From contig NZ_JAPDDR010000004.1 of NCBI RefSeq assembly GCF_025950095.1, forward strand, positions 310,001-374,000: a stretch of 64,000 bases of DNA, given 5' to 3'. Numbering within the stretch: position 1 is the stretch's first letter; the number at the start of each line of letters is the position of its first letter. The DNA is from Luteolibacter rhizosphaerae. Lineage in GTDB: Bacteria; Verrucomicrobiota; Verrucomicrobiia; Verrucomicrobiales; Akkermansiaceae. The notes beneath the pieces are model-generated. The model did no database searches. It had not been told where the DNA came from and saw only the letters and a list, made by a program, of their open reading frames with translations. Both the position numbers and the translations under genes were made by a program. Shown here one piece after another: positions 25,296 through 33,076 of the stretch.

Positions 25296-26205
25296 GCTCC
25301 TCCGATCGTTTCCGCAGCAGCTCCTCATGCTGGCCGCGGTCCTTGTATTCGAGGTGGCCATCCTTACCGAAGACCAGGGGGCGTTCGTCATCGGACAAGA
25401 CGCGCACGGCGCGGCCATCGTGATCCTGGATGGTGGATTCCTCGAAGTGGAACTGCCGCAGCACTCCGCCGAAGGCCTTGGTCAGGTTGTCCTCGGTGAA
25501 GACATCGCAGGTGGGCCCGTAGGCCAGCACCGTGCGATTGATCAGGACCACCTGGTCACAGAATTCCGGCACGCTGCCGAGATTGTGGGTGGAGACGAGG
25601 ATGATGCAGCCCTCCCGGCGCAGTTCGCGCAGTAGGGCGATGATCTCTTCCTCTGTCTTCACGTCGACGCCCGTGAACGGCTCGTCGAGCAGGATCACGC
25701 GTCCGCCTTGGGCGAGGGCGCGGGCGAGAAAGACGCGCTTCTTCTGGCCGCCGCTGAGCTCGCCGATCTGGCGATCACGGAAGTCCCACATCGAGACGCG
25801 CTTCAGGCTTTCCTCCACCTTCGCCTTATCGGCGGCGCGGGGGATGCGCAGGAAGTTCATCGCACCGTAGCGGCCCATCATCGCCACATCCCACACGCTC
25901 ACGGGGAACTGCCAGTCGACTTCCTCCGCCTGCGGAACGTAGGCGACGAGATTGCGCTTCAGCACCTCCTTCACCGGCATGCCGCTGATGCTCACGCGTC
26001 CCGCCTTCGGCTTCAGGAAGCCCATGATGCTCTTGAAGAGCGTGGACTTGCCGCTGCCATTCACGCCGACCAGAGCGCAGATGGTGCCGCTATCGAGATG
26101 GAAGCTGGCATCGTGGAGGGCGAGATGGCCGTTGGCATAGACCATCGATACCCCCTCCACATCGAGGCGGGGCATGAACATCTGCGCTGGTTCGCGGGAA
26201 CTCAT
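25288..26205 (-). CDS. Mn/Fe ABC transporter ATP-binding protein
   Basis: A 305-residue ABC ATPase of the metal type (MntA/ZnuC/SitB). Walker A is GVNGSGKST (47-55), the signature is LSGGQKKR (about 150), and Walker B is [14 protein letters not shown]-terminal tail of about 60 residues ([23 protein letters not shown] onward) is longer than in most of these ATPases and is charged. The start overlaps the end of the substrate-binding protein gene by four bases (ATGA). Confidence 0.93.
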   Translation of the reverse strand: MSSREPAQMFMPRLDVEGVSMVYANGHLALHDASFHLDSGTICALVGVNGSGKSTLFKSIMGFLKPKAGRVSISGMPVKEVLKRNLVAYVPQAEEVDWQFPVSVWDVAMMGRYGAMNFLRIPRAADKAKVEESLKRVSMWDFRDRQIGELSGGQKKRVFLARALAQGGRVILLDEPFTGVDVKTEEEIIALLRELRREGCIILVSTHNLGSVPEFCDQVVLINRTVLAYGPTCDVFTEDNLTKAFGGVLRQFHFEESTIQDHDGRAVRVLSDDERPLVFGKDGHLEYKDRGQHEELLRKRSEEHD

Positions 26206-27128
26206 GGATGGGGAAGGAATCCCTTCACGATCGTGTCGGCATTCGCTTCGAGCAGCTTGAGGTAAGAAGGAGCCGGGCCATTCTCATCGGTTAGAGAGTC
26301 CACGTAGAGGACACCGCCGTAGCGGGAACCGGTTTCCTGCGCGACCTGCTGGGCAGGCTTGTCGCTCACGGTGCTCTCCGAGAAGATCACGGGAATCTTG
26401 TTGGCGCGCACACCGTCGATGACCTTGCGCACCTGCTGCGGGGTGCCTTGGGCATCGGCATTGATCGGCCAGAGGTAGAGCTGCTTGAGGCCGTAGTTCG
26501 CGCAGAGGTAGGAGAAGGCGCCCTCGCTGCTGACCAGCCAGCGTTGTTCTTCCGGGATGGCGGCGAGCTTCTGGCGCACGGGTTCATCGAGCGCCTTGAT
26601 CTTGGCGACGTAAGCGGCGGCGTTGGCATTGTAGGTCGCCTCATTGGCCGGATCCATTTGCACCAGTGCCTTGCGGATGTTCTCCACATAGATCGCGGCA
26701 TTGGCCGGAGACATCCACGCGTGCGGGTTGGGCTTGCCGGTGTAGGGACCCTCGGTGATGCCCATGGGCGTGACGCCTTCCGTGAGAACCGCGCTGGGGA
26801 CGTCCTTCAAGTTCTGGAAGAACTTCTCGAACCAGAGTTCGAGGTTCATGCCGTTCCAAAGCACGAGGTCGGCCTGCTGGGCTTTCACGATGTCCTTCGG
26901 GGTCGGGTCGTAGCCGTGGATTTCCGTCCCCGGCTTGGTGATCGATTCGACGATCGCGGCATCGCCGGCGACTTCACGGGCCATGTCAGCGATGATGGTA
27001 AAGCTGGTCACCACACGCTTCTTGCCGGAGTCGGCGGCCTTCTTGCCGTCCCCGCAGCCACAAAGGGCCAGGGCGGCGAGGGCGGTCAGGAGCCAAGACT
27101 TCACGGGGGTTAAACTGGATGAATTCAT
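26202..27128 (-). CDS. Mn/Fe ABC transporter substrate-binding lipoprotein
   Basis: 308 residues of the cluster A-I (ZnuA/PsaA) family. The lipobox is LCGC with Cys25. The metal ligands expected for the manganese/iron branch are all present: His71 (EIHGYDPTP), His136 (NPHAWMS), Glu202 (SSEGAFSYL) and Asp277 ([10 protein letters not shown]). This corresponds closely to His67, His139, Glu205 and Asp280 of PsaA; zinc binders have His instead of the Glu. There is no His-rich loop, which also argues against zinc. A palindrome resembling a DtxR/MntR box lies 17 bases before the start. Confidence 0.93.
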   Translation of the reverse strand: MNSSSLTPVKSWLLTALAALALCGCGDGKKAADSGKKRVVTSFTIIADMAREVAGDAAIVESITKPGTEIHGYDPTPKDIVKAQQADLVLWNGMNLELWFEKFFQNLKDVPSAVLTEGVTPMGITEGPYTGKPNPHAWMSPANAAIYVENIRKALVQMDPANEATYNANAAAYVAKIKALDEPVRQKLAAIPEEQRWLVSSEGAFSYLCANYGLKQLYLWPINADAQGTPQQVRKVIDGVRANKIPVIFSESTVSDKPAQQVAQETGSRYGGVLYVDSLTDENGPAPSYLKLLEANADTIVKGFLPHP

Positions 27129-27144
27129 TTTCGGTGCAACGTAG

Positions 27145-27166
27145 AATCTTAGTGTGGGCTAAATTT
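27145..27166 (-). promoter_or_regulatory. Imperfect DtxR/MntR-like operator before the substrate-binding gene
   Basis: The 22-base site shares with the perfect palindrome at 27935-27956 the core TTAG...GGCTAA and the A/T flanks, matching at about 16 of 22 positions. It lies in the 42-base gap between the outer-membrane gene and the ABC transporter, suggesting an internal metal-controlled promoter. Confidence 0.5.
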
Positions 27167-27170
27167 CAGA

Positions 27171-27929
27171 TCAAAACTTTGTGCTGAGGCCGAGGAAAGG
27201 GGTGAAATCCGTAGCGGAATCGGTGAGGCCGAGCCGCACGCCACCGTCGAGCTGCCAAGTCGGGGTCAGGGCCCATGTCATGCCGGTATTGAAGTAGGCT
27301 TCCCAATCGGCCCCAGACTCCGCGCTGAGGACACTGACGAGTTCGAAGAAGACGGCGGTGTTCTCGGTGAGGTCGTGGCTGGTGGTGGCGGAGGTCACGG
27401 CGGTGAAGTGGTGACCGCTGCCATCCTCGTCGGCCTCGATATTGCCTTGGGCCATGATGGCGCAGGACCAGCCGGCGGGGCCGTCGAAGGCGAAGGGGAC
27501 GATCAGACCGCCTTCGAACTCGCCGTTGCCCAGGTTGTTCTGAGCGGTGGGAAGCTTGATGAAGGGCATCAGCGCAAGGGCGGTGGAGCCTTCGTCATTG
27601 CCCCAGAGGTTCCGCTTCAGGCGGATCTCGATATCGCCGAAGCCTTCGTCGCCACCACGGACATGGGTGTAGGTGGGAATGACGAACTGAAGATCGGTGG
27701 AGGGGTCGAGGCCGATCTTGGCGTTGAGTTCGCCGAGGGTGAGTTCCCGCTCGCGGCCATCCTTGGCCCATGCGGCGAGCTCCAGCTCGAATTGGAAGTG
27801 ACCGGCATCAACCGTGTAAGGGCTCTCCGTGGTGTCCGGACGGTCGGTGCTGAGAGGGCGGAGTTCTTCCGCGCAGGCCGCGGGGATCATGGCTGCGACG
27901 AGGGCGGATCGGGTTAGCGGGGTAGGCAT
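27171..27929 (-). CDS. Outer-membrane transporter-like protein (MetA-pathway of phenol degradation family)
   Basis: 252 residues with a signal peptide (cleavage about AACAEE, residue 20). The body is amphipathic beta strands: STDRPDTTESPYTVDAGHFQFE, the typical N-terminal motif of this beta-barrel family, then DLQFVIPTYTHVRG, DIEIRLKRNLWGN, and a C-terminal strand ending in Phe (DFTPFLGLSTKF). Such proteins are often annotated simply as transporter. It is the first gene in line with the Mn/Fe ABC genes and carries the same type of palindrome in front, so passage of Mn or Fe through the outer membrane is a reasonable inference. Confidence 0.75.
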   Translation of the reverse strand: MPTPLTRSALVAAMIPAACAEELRPLSTDRPDTTESPYTVDAGHFQFELELAAWAKDGRERELTLGELNAKIGLDPSTDLQFVIPTYTHVRGGDEGFGDIEIRLKRNLWGNDEGSTALALMPFIKLPTAQNNLGNGEFEGGLIVPFAFDGPAGWSCAIMAQGNIEADEDGSGHHFTAVTSATTSHDLTENTAVFFELVSVLSAESGADWEAYFNTGMTWALTPTWQLDGGVRLGLTDSATDFTPFLGLSTKF

Positions 27930-27934
27930 GGGTC

Positions 27935-27956
27935 AAAATTAGCCTAGGCTAATTTT
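27935..27956 (-). promoter_or_regulatory. Perfect 22-bp palindrome, candidate DtxR/MntR operator
   Basis: AAAATTAGCCT is followed directly by its own reverse complement. The TTAGCCTAGGCTAA core resembles the binding sites of DtxR/IdeR/MntR-type metalloregulators (TTAGGTTAGCCTAA type). It ends only five bases before the ATG of the outer-membrane gene, so it covers the position of the ribosome-binding site or early transcript. Confidence 0.7.
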
Positions 27957-28433
27957 AATTGGGAAGGATAATTTTTGGGCGCTGCGAAACCGGTGAGATG
28001 TCGGGCGGGATGAATCAGGCAACCCTGAGCCAAGCGCGGACGGTGGTGGCCCCTTCAGTCAGCTCCACCAGACTGAATTCAAAGGGCGGGCCGGGGAGTC
28101 CTGCGGCCAAGCTACGGAAAGTGTGATCCTCCGAGGAGCATCGCCATGAGGGGACTTCCGGGTGTTCTACCCAATCGCCGACTTGGCAGTCGTCACGCCG
28201 GTTTTTCCGGGAGCCGAGGGTTCTGTTGATCGCCATCTGTTTTCGGGGTTTCTGTCCCTATAACGATGGCCGATTTTGCGTCTTGTCGAAAACACGCGAT
28301 CGCGTGGGGTGGCGATGGCCTGGATCCGCTGCGTGTGAGCGGAGATGGCAAGGGGGCTTCCCGGCAAGGAAGCCCCCGACCATGCCCGCCGGAGAAACCC
28401 AAATCCCGGCGGGGCTATCCTGGAAAACCGCGC
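27957..28433. other. Mostly noncoding region with two hairpins
   Basis: About 480 bases between the outer-membrane gene and the end of the TSP3-repeat gene. Two strong inverted repeats lie near the right side: GGGGGCTTCC/GGAAGCCCCC with a 6-base loop (28352-28377), and CCCGCCGG/CCGGCGGG (28385-28413). Both come after the minus-strand gene at 28434 and lack a T tract. A small open frame at 28015-28236 is listed separately with low confidence. Confidence 0.5.
28015..28236 (-). CDS. Possible small hypothetical protein
   Basis: A 73-residue open frame starting MAINRTLGSRKNRRDD. It is basic at the start, then DWVEHPEVPSWRCSSED, and has no recognisable motif. It is kept only because it fills an otherwise empty region and has a mixed amino-acid composition unlike the Arg/Ala/Pro-rich shadows nearby. 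It may well not be translated. Confidence 0.2.
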   Translation of the reverse strand: MAINRTLGSRKNRRDDCQVGDWVEHPEVPSWRCSSEDHTFRSLAAGLPGPPFEFSLVELTEGATTVRAWLRVA

Positions 28434-30719
28434 TTAGGGGCGGTCCGCCCGGAGGCGGGCGAAAACCTTCGTGGCGGGGCCTCCGGTGATGGTGAGTGTG
28501 ACTTCGACCTCATCCGTTTCCGGTGCGGTGCGGTCTTCGATCACCGTTCGGGTGATCGTGGCACTGGTGCCGGCGGTATTGGTTCCGCCGGAGGCATGCC
28601 AGTTCTCCAAGTCGGATGACCACTCGTAGGCGGAGCTGACATCAGAGGCGGGCACATTGGTGAGCGAATGGCGGAAGCGGAAGGAGCCGGGGGCGAGCGG
28701 AAGGAGTTCGCGAAGGCCTTGGCCGGGAACAGAGGGGTTGCTGCCCAGCACCTGCTCGATGCCGTTTGCCAAGCCATCGTGATCCGGGTCCGCGTCGAAA
28801 CCGGTTTTGGTTCCGACCGGGAAGCCCGCGATCCATGCGGCATAGTCGTCATCCGCCGGGATCACACCGGGGAACACCGAGAGGGAGGACCACTGGCGGG
28901 CGACGACGGCATTGTCCCACTCCGTGCTGTCCGTACCGCCGGAGCCGAGGCGCATGGCGGTGGTCCAGTTCGTCTGGGTAAATGGCGTGGTGAGGGTAGG
29001 CGCGGACTCCGGGGCGGAGAGATCCGGATTCACCCAGAAGCTGATCAAGTCCAGTTCGTAGTCGAGCTTCAGGATCAGGGTGTAATCCCGTCCGGCGATC
29101 GGGACGATGCCGCTGTAGACCGGGGTGGCGGCGGGGGCTCCGATGCTGAATTCGCGCTGACCTGAGACGGGGTTGGGTGCGGTCACGACGCCGGCGAAGA
29201 CGCGCTCGGTGCCGAAGTCGAAGGCGGAGATGCCGCTCCAGGTGCTGGCGGCGCCGCGCTTCATATCGGCACGGAGATAGACGACGCGCCCGACGGTATT
29301 GACCTCTTGGTTGACTGCGCCGAGGTGCTCGTCGCTGCCGGCGACATTGCCTTCGCCGGGGCCGTTGAACTCGCGCTTGGCACCGCTGTCCATGGTTCGG
29401 AGCTTACCGCCGACAACGTCGGAGACACCGAAGACATCATCCCAATCCGAGGTGCCGGTAGTGGTGTGGCCGACGAAGAAGTTGTTCGTCCTACTATTCT
29501 CATAGTCGAAACCGCTGCCGCCTTGGAGTCCCGCGACGAGGCCGTCATCATACGAGAAGTTGTCGCTGCCGACCAAGGTGAGGTCGCCGGTGGGAGGGGT
29601 GGATGAAGCAGAATTCGGATTGGAGCCCTGAGTCACCTCGTAAGAGTCTTCGTAGCCATCGCCATCCGTATCGAGGAGGTTCGGATTGGTGCCGGGGTTG
29701 GTGGTGCTCACGAAGGTACCGCTGTTGTTCTCCTCACCGTCGAGGAAGCCGTCGCCATCGGTATCGACGAGGGTGGGATTGGTGCCGGTATTGGTGGCGC
29801 TGACGAAGATGCCTGTGCCGCTTTCTTCCTTGTCGCCGATGCCGTCGCCATCGGTGTCAGAGTTGTTAGGGTCGGTGCTGCGCTGGTATTCCTCGAGGTT
29901 GGTCGAGCCGTCCCCGTCCGCGTCTCCGCCCCCATCGTTGACGCCGACGACGAGACCGTTGGCAAGTTCCCAGGCATCGAGCATGCCGTCGTTATCGCTA
30001 TCGGAGGCGACGACATCGGCCAGCTCGTCCCCGGCGGTCACGGCATCGAAAGCCCATGATTCCGCGGTCACCGCGGCATCTCCCTCGCCGGAGCGGATGC
30101 GCAGGGTGTCGAAGGAAAGATCGGCATCCGTGCGGGTGATCTGTGGTGCTCCGAGGGCAGCGACGCTGCTGGTATCAGCGGGATTGAGCCAGACATCGAG
30201 GGTGTCGTTCGCACCGTCCACCATCGTGATGCGGGCAACGATTTTGGTAAGCGCGAGAGTCGACACGGGAACCGCGGGACCGACGAGCGCGGCACCTGCG
30301 CCAGCCTTCCACTGGTAGTCACCGGGCCATGACTTGCCGATGAGGAGTTGCTCCGTGCCGCCGCGGTAGAGTCCCAGACCGCCGTAGCTGCTGGTGGAAG
30401 TGGTGCCGGCGACATTCGTGGTCTGCTGGCCTTCGAAGGAAACCCACACGGTCTTGGATCCGCCCACGGGTGGTTCCTGTAGGGATGAGATGAGACGGGA
30501 TGCCTGCTGGTTGGCCACCGCGCTGACGGTGCCCTTGCCGCCGGCGACGGTAGGGGTGCCGCCGGCGTTGGCCCAAGGGGACATCCAGCCGAGTCCGCCG
30601 TTGCTGGAGGCGAGGGGTCCATCGACGTAGTTGAAGTCCTCACGGGCGAAGATGTCCGCGAAGGCGGGCGATGCCGAGGCGAGGAGGCAGGAGGTAAGGC
30701 AGAGGTGTCCTAGGTTCAT
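28434..30719 (-). CDS. Secreted protein with thrombospondin type 3 (calcium-binding) repeats
   Basis: 761 residues with a signal peptide ending around ASPAFA (22). Residues about 25-230 form a concanavalin/LamG-like beta sandwich (FAREDFNYVDGPLASSNGGLGW). Then come aspartate-rich repeats from about 240 to 370: SDNDGMLDAWELANG, DADGDGSTNLEEY, DTDGDGIGDKEESG, DTDGDGFLDGEENN and DTDGDGYEDSYEVTQG, typical Ca-binding TSP3 units. A second LamG-like domain (DNFSYDDGLVAGLQGGSGFDYE) follows, with a further Asp-rich element (DADPDHDGLANGIEQVLG) near 660. It is divergent from an ECF sigma gene whose FecR-like partner shares the LamG/TSP3 elements. The binding partner is unknown. Confidence 0.85.
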   Translation of the reverse strand: MNLGHLCLTSCLLASASPAFADIFAREDFNYVDGPLASSNGGLGWMSPWANAGGTPTVAGGKGTVSAVANQQASRLISSLQEPPVGGSKTVWVSFEGQQTTNVAGTTSTSSYGGLGLYRGGTEQLLIGKSWPGDYQWKAGAGAALVGPAVPVSTLALTKIVARITMVDGANDTLDVWLNPADTSSVAALGAPQITRTDADLSFDTLRIRSGEGDAAVTAESWAFDAVTAGDELADVVASDSDNDGMLDAWELANGLVVGVNDGGGDADGDGSTNLEEYQRSTDPNNSDTDGDGIGDKEESGTGIFVSATNTGTNPTLVDTDGDGFLDGEENNSGTFVSTTNPGTNPNLLDTDGDGYEDSYEVTQGSNPNSASSTPPTGDLTLVGSDNFSYDDGLVAGLQGGSGFDYENSRTNNFFVGHTTTGTSDWDDVFGVSDVVGGKLRTMDSGAKREFNGPGEGNVAGSDEHLGAVNQEVNTVGRVVYLRADMKRGAASTWSGISAFDFGTERVFAGVVTAPNPVSGQREFSIGAPAATPVYSGIVPIAGRDYTLILKLDYELDLISFWVNPDLSAPESAPTLTTPFTQTNWTTAMRLGSGGTDSTEWDNAVVARQWSSLSVFPGVIPADDDYAAWIAGFPVGTKTGFDADPDHDGLANGIEQVLGSNPSVPGQGLRELLPLAPGSFRFRHSLTNVPASDVSSAYEWSSDLENWHASGGTNTAGTSATITRTVIEDRTAPETDEVEVTLTITGGPATKVFARLRADRP

Positions 30720-30899
30720 GGCGGGTTTTCGTGAAGCTCGCGCGGGGGTTCTCCGGCGGGCAAGACGAGGGCTTACGCCCGACCCCGCACCAGGTTACGG
30801 GGTGATGTGAAAATATTGTCCCAAGCGGGGAGTTCGCGATGATTCGCTCAGGTCCTGGTTGAACTCCTCGGGGAATTGCCGCATGGCTTTGATTCCCCG

Positions 30900-31475
30900 A
30901 TGAGAGGCGACGGTCCCCTCAATCCGCTGCCGGAAGATGCGGCTGCCCATGACTTCGAGACCCTGCTGATCTCCCATCAGCACCGCATTTACTTCTTCAT
31001 CCGCACGATGGTGTTCAACCCGGACGATGCGCGGGATGTGCTGCAGGATGTGAACGCGGTGATCATCCGGAAGCGGGGGCAGTTCATGCCGGGAAGCGAT
31101 TTCAAGTCGTGGTCCTTCGCGATCGCCCGCTTCGAATGCCTGACCTACCTGCGGCGACACGAGGCGAAGCGAGCGGCGAGCGCGAGCGAGGAATTCCTCA
31201 TGCATCTGGCGGAAGGTGCGGAGACCAAGGCTGACGAGAGCGAAGGCTGGCTGGAAGCACTGGCGGAGTGCCGCAAGCTGCTGCCCGAGGAGAGCGCCCG
31301 GCTGCTGCAACTGCGCTACCAGGCGAGGGTGCCGCTGGAGGAAATCGCGCCGCGCTGGCAGACCACTGAAGGTGCATTGAAGCAGAAGCTTTTCCGGATC
31401 CGGGCCCAACTGAAGAACTGCATCCTGAAGCGGCGCTCCGCGGCGGAGGGAGACAAAGAAACGTTTGAAGTGTGA
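30900..31475 (+). CDS. ECF sigma factor (Rhodopirellula/Verrucomicrobium type)
   Basis: About 191 residues from the ATG at 30900; a TTG at 30876 would add eight. Region 2 is FETLLISHQHRIYFFIRTMVFNPDDARDVLQDV, followed by FKSWSFAIARFECLTYLRRHE (regions 2.3-2.4). Region 4 is SARLLQLRYQARVPLEEIAPRW with TEGALKQKLFRIRAQLKNCI as the recognition helix. This is the group of ECF sigmas common in Planctomycetes and Verrucomicrobia. The next gene, 42 bases on, is its likely FecR-type membrane partner. Confidence 0.9.
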   Translation: MRGDGPLNPLPEDAAAHDFETLLISHQHRIYFFIRTMVFNPDDARDVLQDVNAVIIRKRGQFMPGSDFKSWSFAIARFECLTYLRRHEAKRAASASEEFLMHLAEGAETKADESEGWLEALAECRKLLPEESARLLQLRYQARVPLEEIAPRWQTTEGALKQKLFRIRAQLKNCILKRRSAAEGDKETFEV

Positions 31476-31517
31476 CCTGAAGCCGATTTCCAAGTAAGCC
31501 TCCTACAAACCCTCTTG

Positions 31518-33065
31518 ATGAACCCCGACTGGGACAACTGGATCGAGCGCCTGAAGTCAGCCGACCTCACGGAGGCCGAGTTGCGCGAGTTCGAAGAATC
31601 CGTGCGCAAGGATCCCGCGAACCGGGATGCCTATCTCGCGGCGTTGCTGGCGGAGACGAGTCTGGAGATGGAGAGCCTGCCGCATCCCTTCGCGAAGGGT
31701 AATCCGAAGGTGATTCCTCTCCCGCGCTGGCCGCGGCTCGCGGGCATCGCTGCGGGTGTGGCGCTGCTGGCGACGGCTTCGTATCTGGCGGGGCTACGTC
31801 TGGGTGGGAAGACGGGCCCGACACCGGTAGGCGGCCATCTGGCCACGATCACGGATGCGGATAGGCCGGCCGAGGATGCGGGATTGAGGATCGGGCAGCC
31901 GCTTGAGAAAGGCGCTCTGAAGATCCCGGACGGGTCCGAAGTGGGGATTGCCATGCGCGGCGGAGCGAGGCTGAAGGTGCGGGGGCCGGCGGAATTGCAG
32001 ATCGATGGTCCGGACAAGATCCGGCTGGAGAAGGGCCGGATCAGCACCTACGCGCCGACCTACGCGCATGGTTTCACCGTGGATACGGTGGACGGGAAGG
32101 TGGTGGATCTGGGAACCCGCTTCGTAACGGCGACCGATGCCCAGACGGGAACCGAGGTGCACGTGCTGGAAGGACTGGTCGAGGCGCGAGCGGGGGCTGC
32201 GACACCCTTCCAGAGCTTGAAGGGCGAGAACGCGGCGGTGCTGAAAGGCGGGAAGCTGGAGGCGACCGAGTTCCTGGCGCAGCGACTGCTGGTGCCGCTG
32301 AACCCGGTGCTGGAGGATCGGGATGGGGACGGATTCCCGGATGCGGTGGAGAGCTACTATGGAACTCGTAGCGACGAGGCGGCCTCCAAACCCGAGACGC
32401 TGAGGTTCGAGGAAAGTTTCAGCGGCTATGCGGCCGGAGGAATCTACGGAGTGAAGGCACGTGCGCTGGGGACACCAGCGGGCCGGGCGTGGGAGGGAGC
32501 GGGAACATTTCAGGACGAGGGGCTATCCTACTCCATGGAGAAGAAGCGGCTGAGAACCAGCGGCGGCTCCGTAAGGAGCACGGGTGAGACGGGTGTGGGC
32601 GCGCTGCTGAGGATCGACCCGATGATGTTTCCGCCGGTGGGGGTGAGCTACCTGAGCTTCCTGATGCAGAATCCGGAAAAAGATGCGGGTGGATGCTTCG
32701 CCGGGCTGCTGCTCTACCACGGTGACCGGGAGGAACTCTTCATCGGCAAGCTGAGCACGGCGAACTCCTACGGTTCGCGCTTGAAGCAGAGCGATGCCCA
32801 GGATGCCTACGGGTTGCCGCTGGATGACAAGCCGCACCTGTTTGTCGTGCGGATCGATCGGACGCGCTTGGTGACGGATATCTTCGTGGACCCGGTGCCG
32901 GGTCAGCCGGAGTCCTCGGCGAAACAGCGCTTCCGCTATCAGGATGTGCCGATGGTGGACCGGATCGTGGTGCGTTCAGGCCGGGCAGGCGGCTTGTTTC
33001 CAAGCGTGTTCGACGAGATCCGCACGGGGCTGAGCTGGGAGTCGGTGCTGCCGGTGGCGGAGTAA
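31518..33065 (+). CDS. FecR-domain membrane protein with LamG-like C-terminus
   Basis: About 515 residues. The cytoplasmic N-terminus (DNWIERLKSADLTEAELREFEESVRKDPANRDAY, about 5-40) has the look of an anti-sigma domain. One transmembrane helix follows (LAGIAAGVALLATASYLAGL, near 77-97), then a FecR domain (about 140-230: EKGALKIPDGSEVGIAMRGG, VDTVDGKVVDLGTRFVTATD). A short Asp-rich element (DRDGDGFPDAVESYYG) leads to a LamG-like sandwich to the end. Such genes behind an ECF sigma factor suggest cell-surface signalling. The start ATG is 31518; a TTG lies one codon upstream. Confidence 0.82.
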   Translation: MNPDWDNWIERLKSADLTEAELREFEESVRKDPANRDAYLAALLAETSLEMESLPHPFAKGNPKVIPLPRWPRLAGIAAGVALLATASYLAGLRLGGKTGPTPVGGHLATITDADRPAEDAGLRIGQPLEKGALKIPDGSEVGIAMRGGARLKVRGPAELQIDGPDKIRLEKGRISTYAPTYAHGFTVDTVDGKVVDLGTRFVTATDAQTGTEVHVLEGLVEARAGAATPFQSLKGENAAVLKGGKLEATEFLAQRLLVPLNPVLEDRDGDGFPDAVESYYGTRSDEAASKPETLRFEESFSGYAAGGIYGVKARALGTPAGRAWEGAGTFQDEGLSYSMEKKRLRTSGGSVRSTGETGVGALLRIDPMMFPPVGVSYLSFLMQNPEKDAGGCFAGLLLYHGDREELFIGKLSTANSYGSRLKQSDAQDAYGLPLDDKPHLFVVRIDRTRLVTDIFVDPVPGQPESSAKQRFRYQDVPMVDRIVVRSGRAGGLFPSVFDEIRTGLSWESVLPVAE

Positions 33066-33076
33066 TTGGCTACGGC

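Noticed and set aside
28352-28413. The two hairpins as intrinsic terminators of the TSP3-repeat gene
   Set aside because: The stems are strong but no T tract follows on the minus strand, so they are described only as part of the noncoding region.
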